From an uncultured Flaviramulus sp. (GTDB lineage: Bacteria; Bacteroidota; Bacteroidia; Flavobacteriales; Flavobacteriaceae), in NCBI GenBank assembly GCA_947495125.1, contig CANLXL010000005.1, positions 276,972-340,971 on the forward strand: a DNA stretch of 64,000 bases. The letters are read 5' to 3'. Under the pieces are notes generated by a model. It was given only the letters and a program-made list of their open reading frames with translations, was not told the origin of the DNA and made no database searches. Every line of letters starts with the position of its first letter. Positions within the stretch are counted from its first letter, which is position 1. Below, piece after piece: positions 8,017 to 17,167 of the stretch. Made by a program: the position numbers and the translations under genes.

Positions 8017-10163
8017 AGCACGAAAGAGTAAAATACAAGGTCATTAATCACGATATCAATCAGAGTATCTGGCTAGAACACGATCCCAAAGGATGGGATA
8101 ATTCAGAGCGCACTTTAAAAAGGGAAAAGACTTTTGGTATGATGACCGAATTATCTAAGAACTTGGTGTTCGTGAAAGATGGTGCGGACTTTTATAAACA
8201 AGGCTATGCCTTTAAGCGAGGTGAGGCGAATTTTACCTTGGAGGAATACCGTTTCCATCCCAAGACTTCTCACCCTTATTTACATAGTACGGGAACCCAT
8301 GATTTTAGTAAATTCAAAAGAAATAGGTTAGAGGCAAAAGCACCTTTTAAAAGCGGTGGTTTAAACGCTCTTATAAAATCCAAGATTAGGGAAAAATTCG
8401 AGCTTGAGCGTTTAGAGTCCATTAATGGAAAAGTAATAGATCCAATTAATAAAAAATTAGTTTCGTTGACTAGCCGGGATATTTTACTTGTAAGCAAATT
8501 AGAAACTAACGAACAGGATTCAAAAAGCGAATCCTTTAGAATGAATTTTAGCGATGGCAATCATCGTACCGGATCTTTAGGTATTCCCACCGAAGTTACT
8601 GTTAATTCAGATGAACATTTAGGTTATGTCATAAAAGACGCCTCTTTCACTACGACACCAGACACGGGAGAAACCACCTCTATGTTTTATTACAATAATG
8701 ATGTTACCAAGGTGTTGGAGATCAAAATAAAGGTGTATTGTAATGTGAAATCTATTAAGGTAGACGACCTTTCGAACGAGTTTTTAAAGGTTGATTTAGC
8801 ACGGTTTAATGGGGGTAATACTCCAACACTTTTAAACAGGACTACGCTTTATGATGTTAATATGAGCACGATAAACAATCATGTCATTGATTTTGAGTAT
8901 TCTGAGAGCATAACCTTATTACCTGGTGAAAGTTTGTCTTTGCAATGGTACGGAGGCGGAAATTTCGGCAACGGTTTCCCAATTCCTAATGACGGTGATT
9001 TAAAAGTAGATTTTGAAGAAACAAAAGCGTCTATTGATATCGTAGAGAATAGCAAGCGTGAAGATTCACAAACCTACGCCTATTTAATGAATGATATCGG
9101 CGAAAAACTAATGCAAATCATTACAGGCGAAAAAGGGCGTTTCTATTCGGAATACTTAACATCCGGTGAGTTTTCAAAACTTGCGCTTACTTCCGGGTTT
9201 TGGATAAGACAATTCTATGAAAAGAACATGCAAATCTCACTAGATGAATTTTTAAAGACCTTAAATGCGATTTGCAATACCAGTCATCATATTGAGATTA
9301 TTAATGGAAAAGAAACGCTTGTAGTTGAAGAAATGAAGTTTTATTTTCAACCAAGTGTTGCCATTATATTGGACCAACAAGTCACCGATCTAGAATATGA
9401 AAACGCTTCTGAATTTTGTCATTCCACTTTAGAATTTGGTTATGACGACACCGGAGAGTATGAAGAAGCAATGGGATTGGATGAGCCTAATATAAAAACC
9501 GGCTTTACCACACCATTAAACCGAGTTGAAACAAAGTATTCCAAAATTAGTAAATCAAAGGCCGGCAATTATCCGAAAGAGTTTGCAAGACGAAAACTAA
9601 AAAAAGACTATCCAACAACAGACTCGACTTACGATAAATGGTTATTCTTATTAGACCTAAAAGAAGGCTTGGGGTTAGCTTTAGAGGAACGTACATGGGA
9701 AGATGATTTCGAAGAAGCACCTACGGGGATATACAGTCCAAATACAGCAACAAATTTACGTCTTTCTCCCTCTCAAATAGAAAAAAGACATCAATGGTTT
9801 TACGGTACGGGAGTATTAAATCACCAAGATGATAAAATACGTTATTCCAACACAGGAGGAAACAATTTACTATCAACCAAAGAAATAGGAAAGGCAGCGA
9901 GAAGCGAAAAGGATGATATTAATATTTCTGACTTAGATAAAGCACGATTTGCGCCCGAATGGGCCACGTTTAAACATCCATTGAGGTACGATGTTTTAGA
10001 GCAGATTAACGGTAAAACTAACGTGAACGGCCGTGATATTCCAAATGTGTATTTCAGGGTAGAGTTTATCGATGACGAAGGAAACAAGAAAACCGGATAT
10101 CTATTTCAGGAGTCACAAAAGGAAAAGAATTTAGGAGAATTTAAACTTTTAATAAGTAACTAA
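8013..10163 (+). CDS. Putative phage baseplate/distal tail protein
   Basis: A 716-residue protein that follows the tape measure with a 4-base overlap, the usual place of distal-tail and tail-associated proteins. It is beta-rich and without signal peptide. The N-terminal segment (IWLEHDPKGWDNSERTLKR) resembles the start of large tail proteins in Bacteroidota prophages. A central part (ISLDEFLKTLNAICNTSHHI) and a C-terminal beta region (YLFQESQKEKNLGEFKLLI) show no catalytic motif I can name. It probably forms the tail-tip ring joining tube and fibres. Assigned by position and size. Confidence 0.65.
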   Translation: MKHERVKYKVINHDINQSIWLEHDPKGWDNSERTLKREKTFGMMTELSKNLVFVKDGADFYKQGYAFKRGEANFTLEEYRFHPKTSHPYLHSTGTHDFSKFKRNRLEAKAPFKSGGLNALIKSKIREKFELERLESINGKVIDPINKKLVSLTSRDILLVSKLETNEQDSKSESFRMNFSDGNHRTGSLGIPTEVTVNSDEHLGYVIKDASFTTTPDTGETTSMFYYNNDVTKVLEIKIKVYCNVKSIKVDDLSNEFLKVDLARFNGGNTPTLLNRTTLYDVNMSTINNHVIDFEYSESITLLPGESLSLQWYGGGNFGNGFPIPNDGDLKVDFEETKASIDIVENSKREDSQTYAYLMNDIGEKLMQIITGEKGRFYSEYLTSGEFSKLALTSGFWIRQFYEKNMQISLDEFLKTLNAICNTSHHIEIINGKETLVVEEMKFYFQPSVAIILDQQVTDLEYENASEFCHSTLEFGYDDTGEYEEAMGLDEPNIKTGFTTPLNRVETKYSKISKSKAGNYPKEFARRKLKKDYPTTDSTYDKWLFLLDLKEGLGLALEERTWEDDFEEAPTGIYSPNTATNLRLSPSQIEKRHQWFYGTGVLNHQDDKIRYSNTGGNNLLSTKEIGKAARSEKDDINISDLDKARFAPEWATFKHPLRYDVLEQINGKTNVNGRDIPNVYFRVEFIDDEGNKKTGYLFQESQKEKNLGEFKLLISN

Positions 10164-10164
10164 A

Positions 10165-12159
10165 ATGGCATCAAGTATAGTATTAAATTTTGACTCAATA
10201 CCCGTAGAAGGATCTAAAATAACAATTGTTGATTCTTTGACAGGGATTTCTATGGTTGAAACTTTTAAAGCAAATAGAACAGCCCAATATGAGTCTACAA
10301 ACGATCAAAACGCATCCGCTACCGTTTCGGCCTTTTATTATGTTGAAGCTTTTAATTTAGACTATAACAATTCTTCGTATTACCAGGTTAGTAAGTCTGG
10401 AAGCTCTGTTGTCATCGTAGCCAACAATCCGGCTTCGCAATTTTCAGTTACGTTTAATAATGCAGCGATTACGCCAATAATTAATAATGAAGCGCCTCCG
10501 GTTACTTTCTCCCTTGATACGGTTACCATCTCCGAGGCCGATTTAAACCCTTGTGATAATGTAAAAATAACAGCAACTACCAACGAACAAGCAGATAATA
10601 TAAGCAGCCCCATAACTCAAGTAGTAGGGGTTAATCCTTTTGTATTTAATGCGCTCAGACAAGAGGTAATAAAAGTAACTTTCGATAAAAACGGAACCAT
10701 TGTAACAAAAGATATATATGTACCTAAATTATTAAGTACATATTTTAAAGTAAATGTTTTAAATACACCTTCTTTAGCTGCAATTAATGTATCGAGCCTA
10801 TTTACTAAAACACCGCTTTTTACCTTAGAGTATTCACTTGACAATGCCACATGGCAAAGCTCAAATTATTTTGGAAATTTAGCCGTTGGTAATCACACTG
10901 TTTATATTAAGGATAGTATCGGATGCTCGATATCAATTCCGTTTACCGTTGATTCGTTTAGCCCAAACTTAAAAGATTATGAAGGTATTTGCGAAGTTTC
11001 AAACCTTAATTCAATTCGATATAAGGAAAATGTTATTTGGTCCAGTTCAGTTTTAAAAACCCCGGCCAATACGTTAAGTTTTGAAGAAAAGTCAATTATT
11101 ACTCATGATAAATTTGCTCAACCTTTCATTAAAGCGGACGTCATTAAAACCCAAATTAGGACCAATTACGCCAATATATCAGCGAAAATTATTGATAAAA
11201 ACGGGAGCGAAACGGCTTTAGAAGTCACTAAAATGAGTGCTAATATAGATATAACCGATGTAAGAGACACCGTTATTTTATCAACATCTTACGGAACCTC
11301 GAATTATGTCGGTGTTAAATATAGTGGGGGTAAAACATATGATCCCGATACGTTGGCCGAAACGGGTGATTACAATATCGGTTCTTCAGTTCCTACATGG
11401 ATGAACGCAGGGGACTATGTTAATATTCATGGGGTAGGATGGTACAAGGTTGAGGATATCGTTTACGATACTGATGCGTATGTGCTCGTCTTAAATTTAT
11501 TGGCTAATGATTTTCCTATGGCATTTGGACAGTTTAAAGTAACCTCAATTTACAATGCAGTAGATTATGAAATATATGAATTTACTTGTGATTTCACAGC
11601 GTTGGAAGGTTATTATCAAGTACAAATAGAAGTTACAGACTTAGAATTCGGAAGTAAACAGTATTTAAGTGAATGGCTAAATATAAAAGAGGAGCACATC
11701 AATAGTCATTTAATAGAATATTATCACACAGAAAATAATGAGATTAACTACAGCACTGGTATATCACATAAACTGCGAGTTTATTTTGAAGACGATTTAG
11801 CTTGGAAACCAAGCACCGAACAAGATATCTATGTAGATAGTAAAAATACAGTGCTATTGGAGAGTGAATATCGAAGATTTTGGGAACTAAATGCAACCCC
11901 ATTACCAACAGTTATGGCCGACAAACTTTCCTTAGCTTTAAGTCAAGACAGAATATTTATCGACACAATGAATTTTATAAAAGAAGGAGAAATCGATTCT
12001 GAAAAATTGGGAGATTCTAATTTGCATCAAATAAAAGCGAAATTAACAGAATCAGATTTTGTATTTAATAGTAATTCAAATAAAGGAATAGGAGAAGTTA
12101 TTTTAGAAGGCACTCCGCTTGCAATTAATCCTGGAGGTGGTTTTCTTCTGGTTGACTAG
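10165..12159 (+). CDS. Putative tail tip/fibre protein with an SprB-like Ig domain
   Basis: A 664-residue protein one base after the preceding gene. It is beta-rich with several Ig-like segments. Residues about 200-270 (FTLEYSLDNATWQSSNYF, then LAVGNHTVYIKDSIGCS) closely resemble one repeat of the giant flavobacterial adhesin SprB family (YSLD...W..S..F..L..G.hTV.VkD..GC). A large C-terminal domain follows (GVGWYKVEDIVYDTDAYVLV). This suggests a surface-contacting tail-tip component, perhaps borrowing a host adhesin fold. No enzymatic motif is seen. Function is inferred. Confidence 0.6.
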   Translation: MASSIVLNFDSIPVEGSKITIVDSLTGISMVETFKANRTAQYESTNDQNASATVSAFYYVEAFNLDYNNSSYYQVSKSGSSVVIVANNPASQFSVTFNNAAITPIINNEAPPVTFSLDTVTISEADLNPCDNVKITATTNEQADNISSPITQVVGVNPFVFNALRQEVIKVTFDKNGTIVTKDIYVPKLLSTYFKVNVLNTPSLAAINVSSLFTKTPLFTLEYSLDNATWQSSNYFGNLAVGNHTVYIKDSIGCSISIPFTVDSFSPNLKDYEGICEVSNLNSIRYKENVIWSSSVLKTPANTLSFEEKSIITHDKFAQPFIKADVIKTQIRTNYANISAKIIDKNGSETALEVTKMSANIDITDVRDTVILSTSYGTSNYVGVKYSGGKTYDPDTLAETGDYNIGSSVPTWMNAGDYVNIHGVGWYKVEDIVYDTDAYVLVLNLLANDFPMAFGQFKVTSIYNAVDYEIYEFTCDFTALEGYYQVQIEVTDLEFGSKQYLSEWLNIKEEHINSHLIEYYHTENNEINYSTGISHKLRVYFEDDLAWKPSTEQDIYVDSKNTVLLESEYRRFWELNATPLPTVMADKLSLALSQDRIFIDTMNFIKEGEIDSEKLGDSNLHQIKAKLTESDFVFNSNSNKGIGEVILEGTPLAINPGGGFLLVD

Positions 12160-12322
12160 CCGGGTGCATGTGAACTTGTCTATTGTCATTATATATTTTT
12201 GTGATATAAGTGTCTTTTGACGGTTTTTCATTTAAAAAAACATCATGCTTGTTATCAATTACTTTAGAAAACACTAGTTTAAACACTAAAATAACACCTA
12301 GACAAAGCCAAAATATATCCAT
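12125..12322 (-). CDS. Small membrane-anchored protein, opposite strand (possible moron gene)
   Basis: A 65-residue frame reading against the tail genes. The N-terminus is a single strong membrane segment (IFWLCLGVILVFKLVF), followed by a short charged C-terminal part. Its first ~165 bases lie in the only real gap of the tail module, and its 3' end overlaps the preceding gene convergently by 35 bases. A TATCTTTG box (12327-12334) sits exactly four bases before the ATG, the arrangement seen at other small genes of this prophage. One-pass proteins carried alone on the opposite strand are often prophage-expressed exclusion or conversion factors. The homolog is unknown. Confidence 0.4.
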   Translation of the reverse strand: MDIFWLCLGVILVFKLVFSKVIDNKHDVFLNEKPSKDTYITKIYNDNRQVHMHPASQPEENHLQD

Positions 12323-12391
12323 AAGTCAAAGATAATAATTAAAACAATATAATTTACAATGTTTATTTAGACCAATTTAAAATAATATTAA

Positions 12392-12399
12392 TATATTTG
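12392..12399 (+). promoter_or_regulatory. Candidate -7 promoter box (TATATTTG) for the fibre/lysis genes
   Basis: A perfect TAnnTTTG match in the AT-rich gap before the fibre gene at 12443. No clear TTG is found at the -33 distance. It is the only obvious promoter between the tail and the fibre/lysis block. Confidence 0.4.
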
Positions 12400-12442
12400 T
12401 ATAACTACGAGTGTCTAGAGCGCCATATAATCATACTTCAAT

Positions 12443-13069
12443 ATGAGCGCATCTTCAGTACAAGATCAATTATTAACACTTTTATTAAACTCAAAAAAAG
12501 GGGATAATTTACCCGTTATTGATTCTTTAGAAAACACGGATAAGATTATTGTCTTTGATATAAGTTCAGGACTTGTTTCAACAATTCTTAAATCAAACCT
12601 AGTCATTACAGGAGGTAGCGGAACATCGAGCAAAATACCTGTTACTATTGATAACGATAAACAGGCGAATTACACAATAACAAGTAAACCGGATAATGTC
12701 AATCTGATTATTGGTAGGGTTCCTCAGCATCAAGATACAGACTACTCCTATGATAATCAAACCGGGGCTTTAGTGATTACAAATACGAGTGTAATTAATA
12801 GTATTAAAACTACTTCATTATTTGATTTAAGGGGTTTTCAAAATTCACTAAGTAAGAAAGAAAACTTAGTAATTCCTTTAGCGAAACATGCAACTTACAA
12901 TTTATCAGAAAAACCAAAAAGTGTTGATGTTGTTTTAGATCGAACAATTTTATCTGAAGACACTGACTATACATACAACAACAGTACGGGTGATTTAAAT
13001 ATAATCAAACCATTTTACATTAACGGAATAACATTGAACAGCATTTTAGAAGTGCGAAAAATATATTAA
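12443..13069 (+). CDS. Phage fibre-region protein with tandem duplicated domain
   Basis: A 208-residue protein. After an N-terminal 65 residues the chain contains two copies of a ~65-residue unit. Copy one runs from KIPVTIDNDKQANYTI to DTDYSYDNQTGALVI; copy two runs from VIPLAKHATYNLSEK to DTDYTYNNSTGDLNI. Each ends in a segment like INSIKTTSLFDLRG or INGITLNSILEVRK. The unit is beta-rich, probably a fibre or adaptor domain. It is followed after one base by a signal-peptide-bearing fibre gene. The family is not recognised. Confidence 0.55.
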   Translation: MSASSVQDQLLTLLLNSKKGDNLPVIDSLENTDKIIVFDISSGLVSTILKSNLVITGGSGTSSKIPVTIDNDKQANYTITSKPDNVNLIIGRVPQHQDTDYSYDNQTGALVITNTSVINSIKTTSLFDLRGFQNSLSKKENLVIPLAKHATYNLSEKPKSVDVVLDRTILSEDTDYTYNNSTGDLNIIKPFYINGITLNSILEVRKIY

Positions 13070-13070
13070 A

Positions 13071-14354
13071 ATGAAAAAGATAATTTTATACTTAGCCTTA
13101 TTTATTGCAAGTCAGTCCATTGCTCAAGCTCCACCTGCGGGTTTTGCGGATGGAACAATTACGACATTATATTATGTTCTACCACAAACCACAGCCGAAC
13201 TAACAGCCTTAGGATTAACATCTACCGATAGAGCTATTGCATACGATAGTGACCTTGATAAGTGGGTTAAATGGAACGGTACAGCATGGGTTGAAGCTTT
13301 TAGCGGTGTAACCGACCACACTTTATTGTCAAACATTGGGACTAACACACATGCTCAAATAGACACCCATATCGCTGATGCTACAACGCATTTTACACAA
13401 GCAGCAATAAGTATAACAGAAAGCCATATAAGCGATTTATCTCATACCACAGATACCAACACTCAATTATCTGATGTTCAGGTAGAATCTGCTTATAATA
13501 ACCAAGTAGGTGTAGTAACTCAAGCTGAAGCCGAAGCGGGCACAATAACAGCTGTTAGGCGTTGGACACCTGAACGGGTTAAACAGGCTATTGATGCTTT
13601 GGGTGGATCTGGTGGTGGTCTACCAGAAGGATATACATTTACAGGAACGGTTGCGGGGAGTGATTTAATAGTGTCAATTGGAACGGCCACAACGAAATTG
13701 GAAATTGATGAGACACAAAATGAAATTAGGGTAAATACCGGAATTGCAATTGAAAACAGTGATTTAACCTTTAATACTAGCGGGTTAATTAACTTCAATT
13801 ATGGGTCAGGTCAAATCCAAGGACTTTTATCCATTCCTTATGCTGCATCTTGGGGGTCTGATGAGTCCCCGGCATTAAGAAATGAAGTTTATACAAAAAT
13901 TGAAGATGTAACATCCGGAACAATAGCGGATAGTCCAGAGATAACAGCCTACACCTTCGAATTAGAAGATGCAGACAAGATAGTTACTTATAACAGTTCT
14001 TCAGACGGTACTTATGTAATCCCCACAAACGCAAGTGTTGCTTTCCCGGTTGGAACCATTATAACCATTGAAGCAATAGCAGACGGAAACGTAGTTATCG
14101 ATTTTTCAAATGTTACTGGATCTAACTCCGCAACCTTCACTGGCCGTAAAATTATTAGTATCAAAAAAACGGCTACGGACACATGGCGCACAGTTAACAG
14201 TCATAGTCAAGTTTTTAATCAAGCAAGTGCCCCAACAGTTACGGGAACACAAATACCGAATACCGCTTCGTTTGTGGCTAACGTGGATATGGAATTACAC
14301 AGGTATTACAGAAATGGTACCTGGTATTATTTTTGGGTTCAACTTTCAACATAA
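13071..14354 (+). CDS. Phage tail fibre-like protein with Sec signal peptide
   Basis: A 427-residue protein. Residues 1-19 (KKIILYLALFIASQSIAQ) are a clear Sec signal peptide with a likely cleavage after AQ. The middle contains the phage-fibre motif VTQAEAEAGTITAVRRWTPE followed by RVKQAIDALGGSGGG, frequently seen in tail fibres and linked to a Gly-rich hinge. The C-terminal ~130 residues are a beta domain ending in HRYYRNGTWYYFWVQLST. A signal peptide on a virion fibre is unusual, because fibres assemble in the cytoplasm. Either the protein is exported in the lysogen or the leader was captured from a host surface protein. Confidence 0.65.
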   Translation: MKKIILYLALFIASQSIAQAPPAGFADGTITTLYYVLPQTTAELTALGLTSTDRAIAYDSDLDKWVKWNGTAWVEAFSGVTDHTLLSNIGTNTHAQIDTHIADATTHFTQAAISITESHISDLSHTTDTNTQLSDVQVESAYNNQVGVVTQAEAEAGTITAVRRWTPERVKQAIDALGGSGGGLPEGYTFTGTVAGSDLIVSIGTATTKLEIDETQNEIRVNTGIAIENSDLTFNTSGLINFNYGSGQIQGLLSIPYAASWGSDESPALRNEVYTKIEDVTSGTIADSPEITAYTFELEDADKIVTYNSSSDGTYVIPTNASVAFPVGTIITIEAIADGNVVIDFSNVTGSNSATFTGRKIISIKKTATDTWRTVNSHSQVFNQASAPTVTGTQIPNTASFVANVDMELHRYYRNGTWYYFWVQLST

Positions 14355-14358
14355 AAAA

Positions 14359-15144
14359 ATGAAAAGATTTTTATACATATTGTTTCTGTTTGGACTGACT
14401 TGTTTTTCGCAAGACAACTTGGGGGCCTGGTTATTAGCCAGTCAACAACAGTACGCAAATGAAAGTAGTAACGATTCTTTCGATATTTCCGGACTAGTCT
14501 TTCGAATGGATGAAACAAGCGTAGATGCAACCGCTACTGTAGAGGCCAACGACACGGACATTTGGACTGATCTTATAAACGGGAACAATGCCACGAATAC
14601 CGGAACAGATTCGCCTGAACTGCATATAACCTCTGGAAGTGTACGACAAGTAACATTCGACGGATCCAATGATTTTTTAAGAGTAGGGAGCCCGGCTGTT
14701 TTAGATTTTGCACCAACAACGGACGAATTTACAATTGTTGTGAAGCTCGGGGAAAACATAAGTGCTAGTGGAGGCTATTTTTTATGCAAGTCGGACAATT
14801 CATCAACCGCATCAAGCAATAGACAGTATGGACTTGGTTACGATAATGGAGATATTTTTTGTTTCGTCGGCGGAACTGATAGTCGTGGTACAAAAACTGC
14901 CTCAAGCGGGGAGTTAGTAATTATGACGGTAAGCACCACGGCATTAAACGTTTGGTCAAATACCACACAGGTGATAACCGACGCATCTATAGGCAACAAT
15001 ACTACTACTGGAAATTTAATTATAGGTGCTAGGACAGATGGTTCCGGCGCACACTTTAACGGTGATCTTCAGGCTGTATTGATGTACGATCGAGTTATAA
15101 CTGCTCAGGAAATTACCGACATGCAAAATCAATATGTGCCATGA
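14359..15144 (+). CDS. Secreted LamG/concanavalin-like lectin domain protein (prophage)
   Basis: The frame is open from 14110, but the ATG at 14359 is chosen because it follows the previous stop by four bases and begins a signal peptide (KRFLYILFLFGLTCFSQ). The 261-residue product then has a LamG/concanavalin A-like sandwich: SGLVFRMDE, VTFDGSNDFLRVGS, DEFTIVVKL, then GNLIIGARTDGSGAHFNGDL, and AVLMYDRVITAQEITDMQNQ, the typical last strand and helix. Such domains bind carbohydrates. It overlaps the pectate lyase-like gene by 4 bases, so the two are probably made together. Confidence 0.75.
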   Translation: MKRFLYILFLFGLTCFSQDNLGAWLLASQQQYANESSNDSFDISGLVFRMDETSVDATATVEANDTDIWTDLINGNNATNTGTDSPELHITSGSVRQVTFDGSNDFLRVGSPAVLDFAPTTDEFTIVVKLGENISASGGYFLCKSDNSSTASSNRQYGLGYDNGDIFCFVGGTDSRGTKTASSGELVIMTVSTTALNVWSNTTQVITDASIGNNTTTGNLIIGARTDGSGAHFNGDLQAVLMYDRVITAQEITDMQNQYVP

Positions 15145-16601
15145 GAAAACTATTCTTAATATTACTGCCTTTATTGCTGCTTAGTTCTGATGCTGCCCTG
15201 CCAACATTGGCGTTCCCTTCTGCTTTAGGTGCTGGAGCTTATGTAACGGGTGGTAGGGGTCAGGCTGTTTATAAAGTAACCAATCTTAACGATAGCGGCA
15301 CAGGTTCTTTAAGAGATGCAATTTCGCAATCTAATAGAACTGTTGTTTTTGATATCTCCGGAGTTATTAATTTATTAAGCATTTTGTATTGTGCCGATAA
15401 TATCACAATTGCCGGACAAACAGCTCCCGAGGGTGGCATAACGATTGACGGCAACACCACGAGGTTTACAGATGTTGATAATCTTATTGTAAGGCATATA
15501 AGATTTAAAGGCGGTATAGACGCAACTTTAGGTAGTTCAAACGATTCCTTCACCGCGGTACACAACATGTCAAATATAATATTTGATCATTGCTCATTTG
15601 CCTATGGTGATGACGAAGCAGGGTCTTGGTATGAAAGTGATACAACGGTTTATACTGTTGAAAATATTACAATACAGCGTTGTTTGTTTGCGGAAAGTAA
15701 AACAGGCACGTTAATAGGCGGTGCAGGAAATGTAATCTCTCGAAATATTTCGGTAATAAATAATTTGTGGTATAATATCGAGCATAGATATCCTAACCTT
15801 TGGTTAAGCGATGGTGGCCGAGGCGATATAATAAACAATGTTGTTTGGACGGTACAAAATAGACTTGCACAAATTAATTCGGCCGGGTCTGAAGGAAACC
15901 ATATTGGAAATTACTACGACTTTGGAAATAGAGACGTTAACGATTTCCGTCTTAATATGTCAGAGAATTATTCGAGTAATCACCCTCAGATTTATACAAG
16001 CGGTAATAAATATGTTATTCAAGGGTCCGGAGGTAACACCTGGACAAGAACAATAGCAGGGTTAAATTCTAATAACCAAACAGCATGGTCATACTTTGCT
16101 GATAGTGGGAGTTATGGCGACCAATTGCCACAGGATTATTTTACCAATACTCAACATAGTTTAATTGGTCAATCTTTTACAATCCAAACCGCAGATGCTG
16201 CTTTTACTGATGTTAAAAACGACGTAGGGTGTAACGCACGGTTAAATGCAGACGGTACAGTTAGTGACAACACAGATGTTTCGGACGCTGATTGGCTTAA
16301 CCAGGTTAATCTTGGTAACTATGTTAGCAGGTTGTCTACAGGCAGCTATAATGTGACTGCAATAACTTCGGTATCAAGATCAGCCAGCTACGACACCGAT
16401 GATGATGGTATGCCCGATGATTGGGAAACGGCCAATAGTTTAAACCCAAATGTAGCAGACAATAACGGCAACGACTTAGACGCTAATTACACGAATATAG
16501 AAATGTTTTTAAATGGCGTAGATGGGGTTGTAGTGTCGCCACCATCATCGCCAACTCAAAAAAAATCAAGAAGAAGTCAAACAAAATTATTAATGCAATA
16601 G
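15141..16601 (+). CDS. Secreted pectate lyase-like protein (PL1-type beta-helix), prophage-encoded
   Basis: A 486-residue protein. It has a signal peptide (residues 1-19), then the hallmark start of Bacteroidota PL1-type lyases: GGRGQAVYKVTNLNDSGTGS, LRDAISQSNRTVVFDISG and ITIAGQTAPEGGI. Further along are IIFDHCSFAYGDDEAGSW and RYPNLWLSDG before INNVVW, matching the HCS..W.DE and R.Pn...g..NNVv motifs of that family. Near residues 415-440 is a calcium-loop stretch (DTDDDGMPDDWE) like type 3 thrombospondin repeats; the C-terminus is basic. Expected activity is beta-elimination on a uronate-containing polysaccharide. In a prophage this would be a capsule/EPS depolymerase or a lysogenic-conversion enzyme. 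Substrate unknown. Confidence 0.75.
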   Translation: MRKLFLILLPLLLLSSDAALPTLAFPSALGAGAYVTGGRGQAVYKVTNLNDSGTGSLRDAISQSNRTVVFDISGVINLLSILYCADNITIAGQTAPEGGITIDGNTTRFTDVDNLIVRHIRFKGGIDATLGSSNDSFTAVHNMSNIIFDHCSFAYGDDEAGSWYESDTTVYTVENITIQRCLFAESKTGTLIGGAGNVISRNISVINNLWYNIEHRYPNLWLSDGGRGDIINNVVWTVQNRLAQINSAGSEGNHIGNYYDFGNRDVNDFRLNMSENYSSNHPQIYTSGNKYVIQGSGGNTWTRTIAGLNSNNQTAWSYFADSGSYGDQLPQDYFTNTQHSLIGQSFTIQTADAAFTDVKNDVGCNARLNADGTVSDNTDVSDADWLNQVNLGNYVSRLSTGSYNVTAITSVSRSASYDTDDDGMPDDWETANSLNPNVADNNGNDLDANYTNIEMFLNGVDGVVVSPPSSPTQKKSRRSQTKLLMQ

Positions 16602-16603
16602 CT

Positions 16604-16936
16604 ATGGAAGAATTAAATATTTGGGAAGAAATGGGATTGAATATCCTTTTAGCTGTAATAGGGTTAGCTATTTATAGTATTTGGAAAGTTAGGGAGCATT
16701 TGAAGAATTTTAATTTTAGGATCTTCTTTTCAGCGAACAAGGCTTTTTGGATTTGGGCAATATCATTGCAAGTAATTTTTGCATTTCTCATTGCAATAGC
16801 CCCTGAAGCTTCAGAAGCTATAAAAACCATGACCGGTATTGATTATAGTCAAACAATGGCTTTCGTGACCTCCGGTGCTATGCTCGGTAGTGCTGCCAAC
16901 GCAGCTGTAAAAAAAAAGTTAGATAAAAAAGAATAA
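16604..16936 (+). CDS. Putative holin-like membrane protein
   Basis: A 110-residue protein with two or three hydrophobic segments (MGLNILLAVIGLAIYSIW, FWIWAISLQVIFAFLIAIA, MAFVTSGAMLGSAANAA) and a charged C-terminus (KKKLDKKE). It lies between fibre genes and the M15 endolysin. Size, topology and position fit a phage holin that permeabilises the inner membrane. Holins have no conserved sequence, so the call is by pattern. Confidence 0.5.
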   Translation: MEELNIWEEMGLNILLAVIGLAIYSIWKVREHLKNFNFRIFFSANKAFWIWAISLQVIFAFLIAIAPEASEAIKTMTGIDYSQTMAFVTSGAMLGSAANAAVKKKLDKKE

Positions 16937-16981
16937 TTGCTAAAGTTTTGAGGGATGGAAACTTTAAAAAAGGAAAACGTT

Positions 16982-17167
16982 ATGTCATACAAAATTGAAT
17001 TGTATTTAGCAGCTCTAACGATGTTGAGCACAACCATAAGCGGGAGTTATCTTATTGATTTACTATTCGCCATAATAACCTACACATCTGCTAGACTGTT
17101 CTATTATTATTTTGGAAGGCATATAAAGGGCTATTTGAATAAAATTAAATCAAAGTATTTCAAATGA
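16982..17167 (+). CDS. Second small membrane protein of the lysis cassette
   Basis: A frame of 61 residues from the ATG at 16982, or 70 from 16955. The later start has AAGGAAAACGTT just ahead and puts the hydrophobic region near the N-terminus. It has two short membrane segments (LAALTMLSTTISGSYLIDLL and FAIITYTSARLFYYYF) and a basic tail. It overlaps the endolysin start by 4 bases. It could be a holin or antiholin partner of the 110-residue protein; no family recognised. Confidence 0.45.
   Translation: MSYKIELYLAALTMLSTTISGSYLIDLLFAIITYTSARLFYYYFGRHIKGYLNKIKSKYFK

Noticed and set aside
14110..14358. N-terminal extension of the LamG protein gene
   Set aside because: It overlaps the upstream fibre gene by 245 bases; the ATG at 14359 gives a clean signal peptide directly after the preceding stop.
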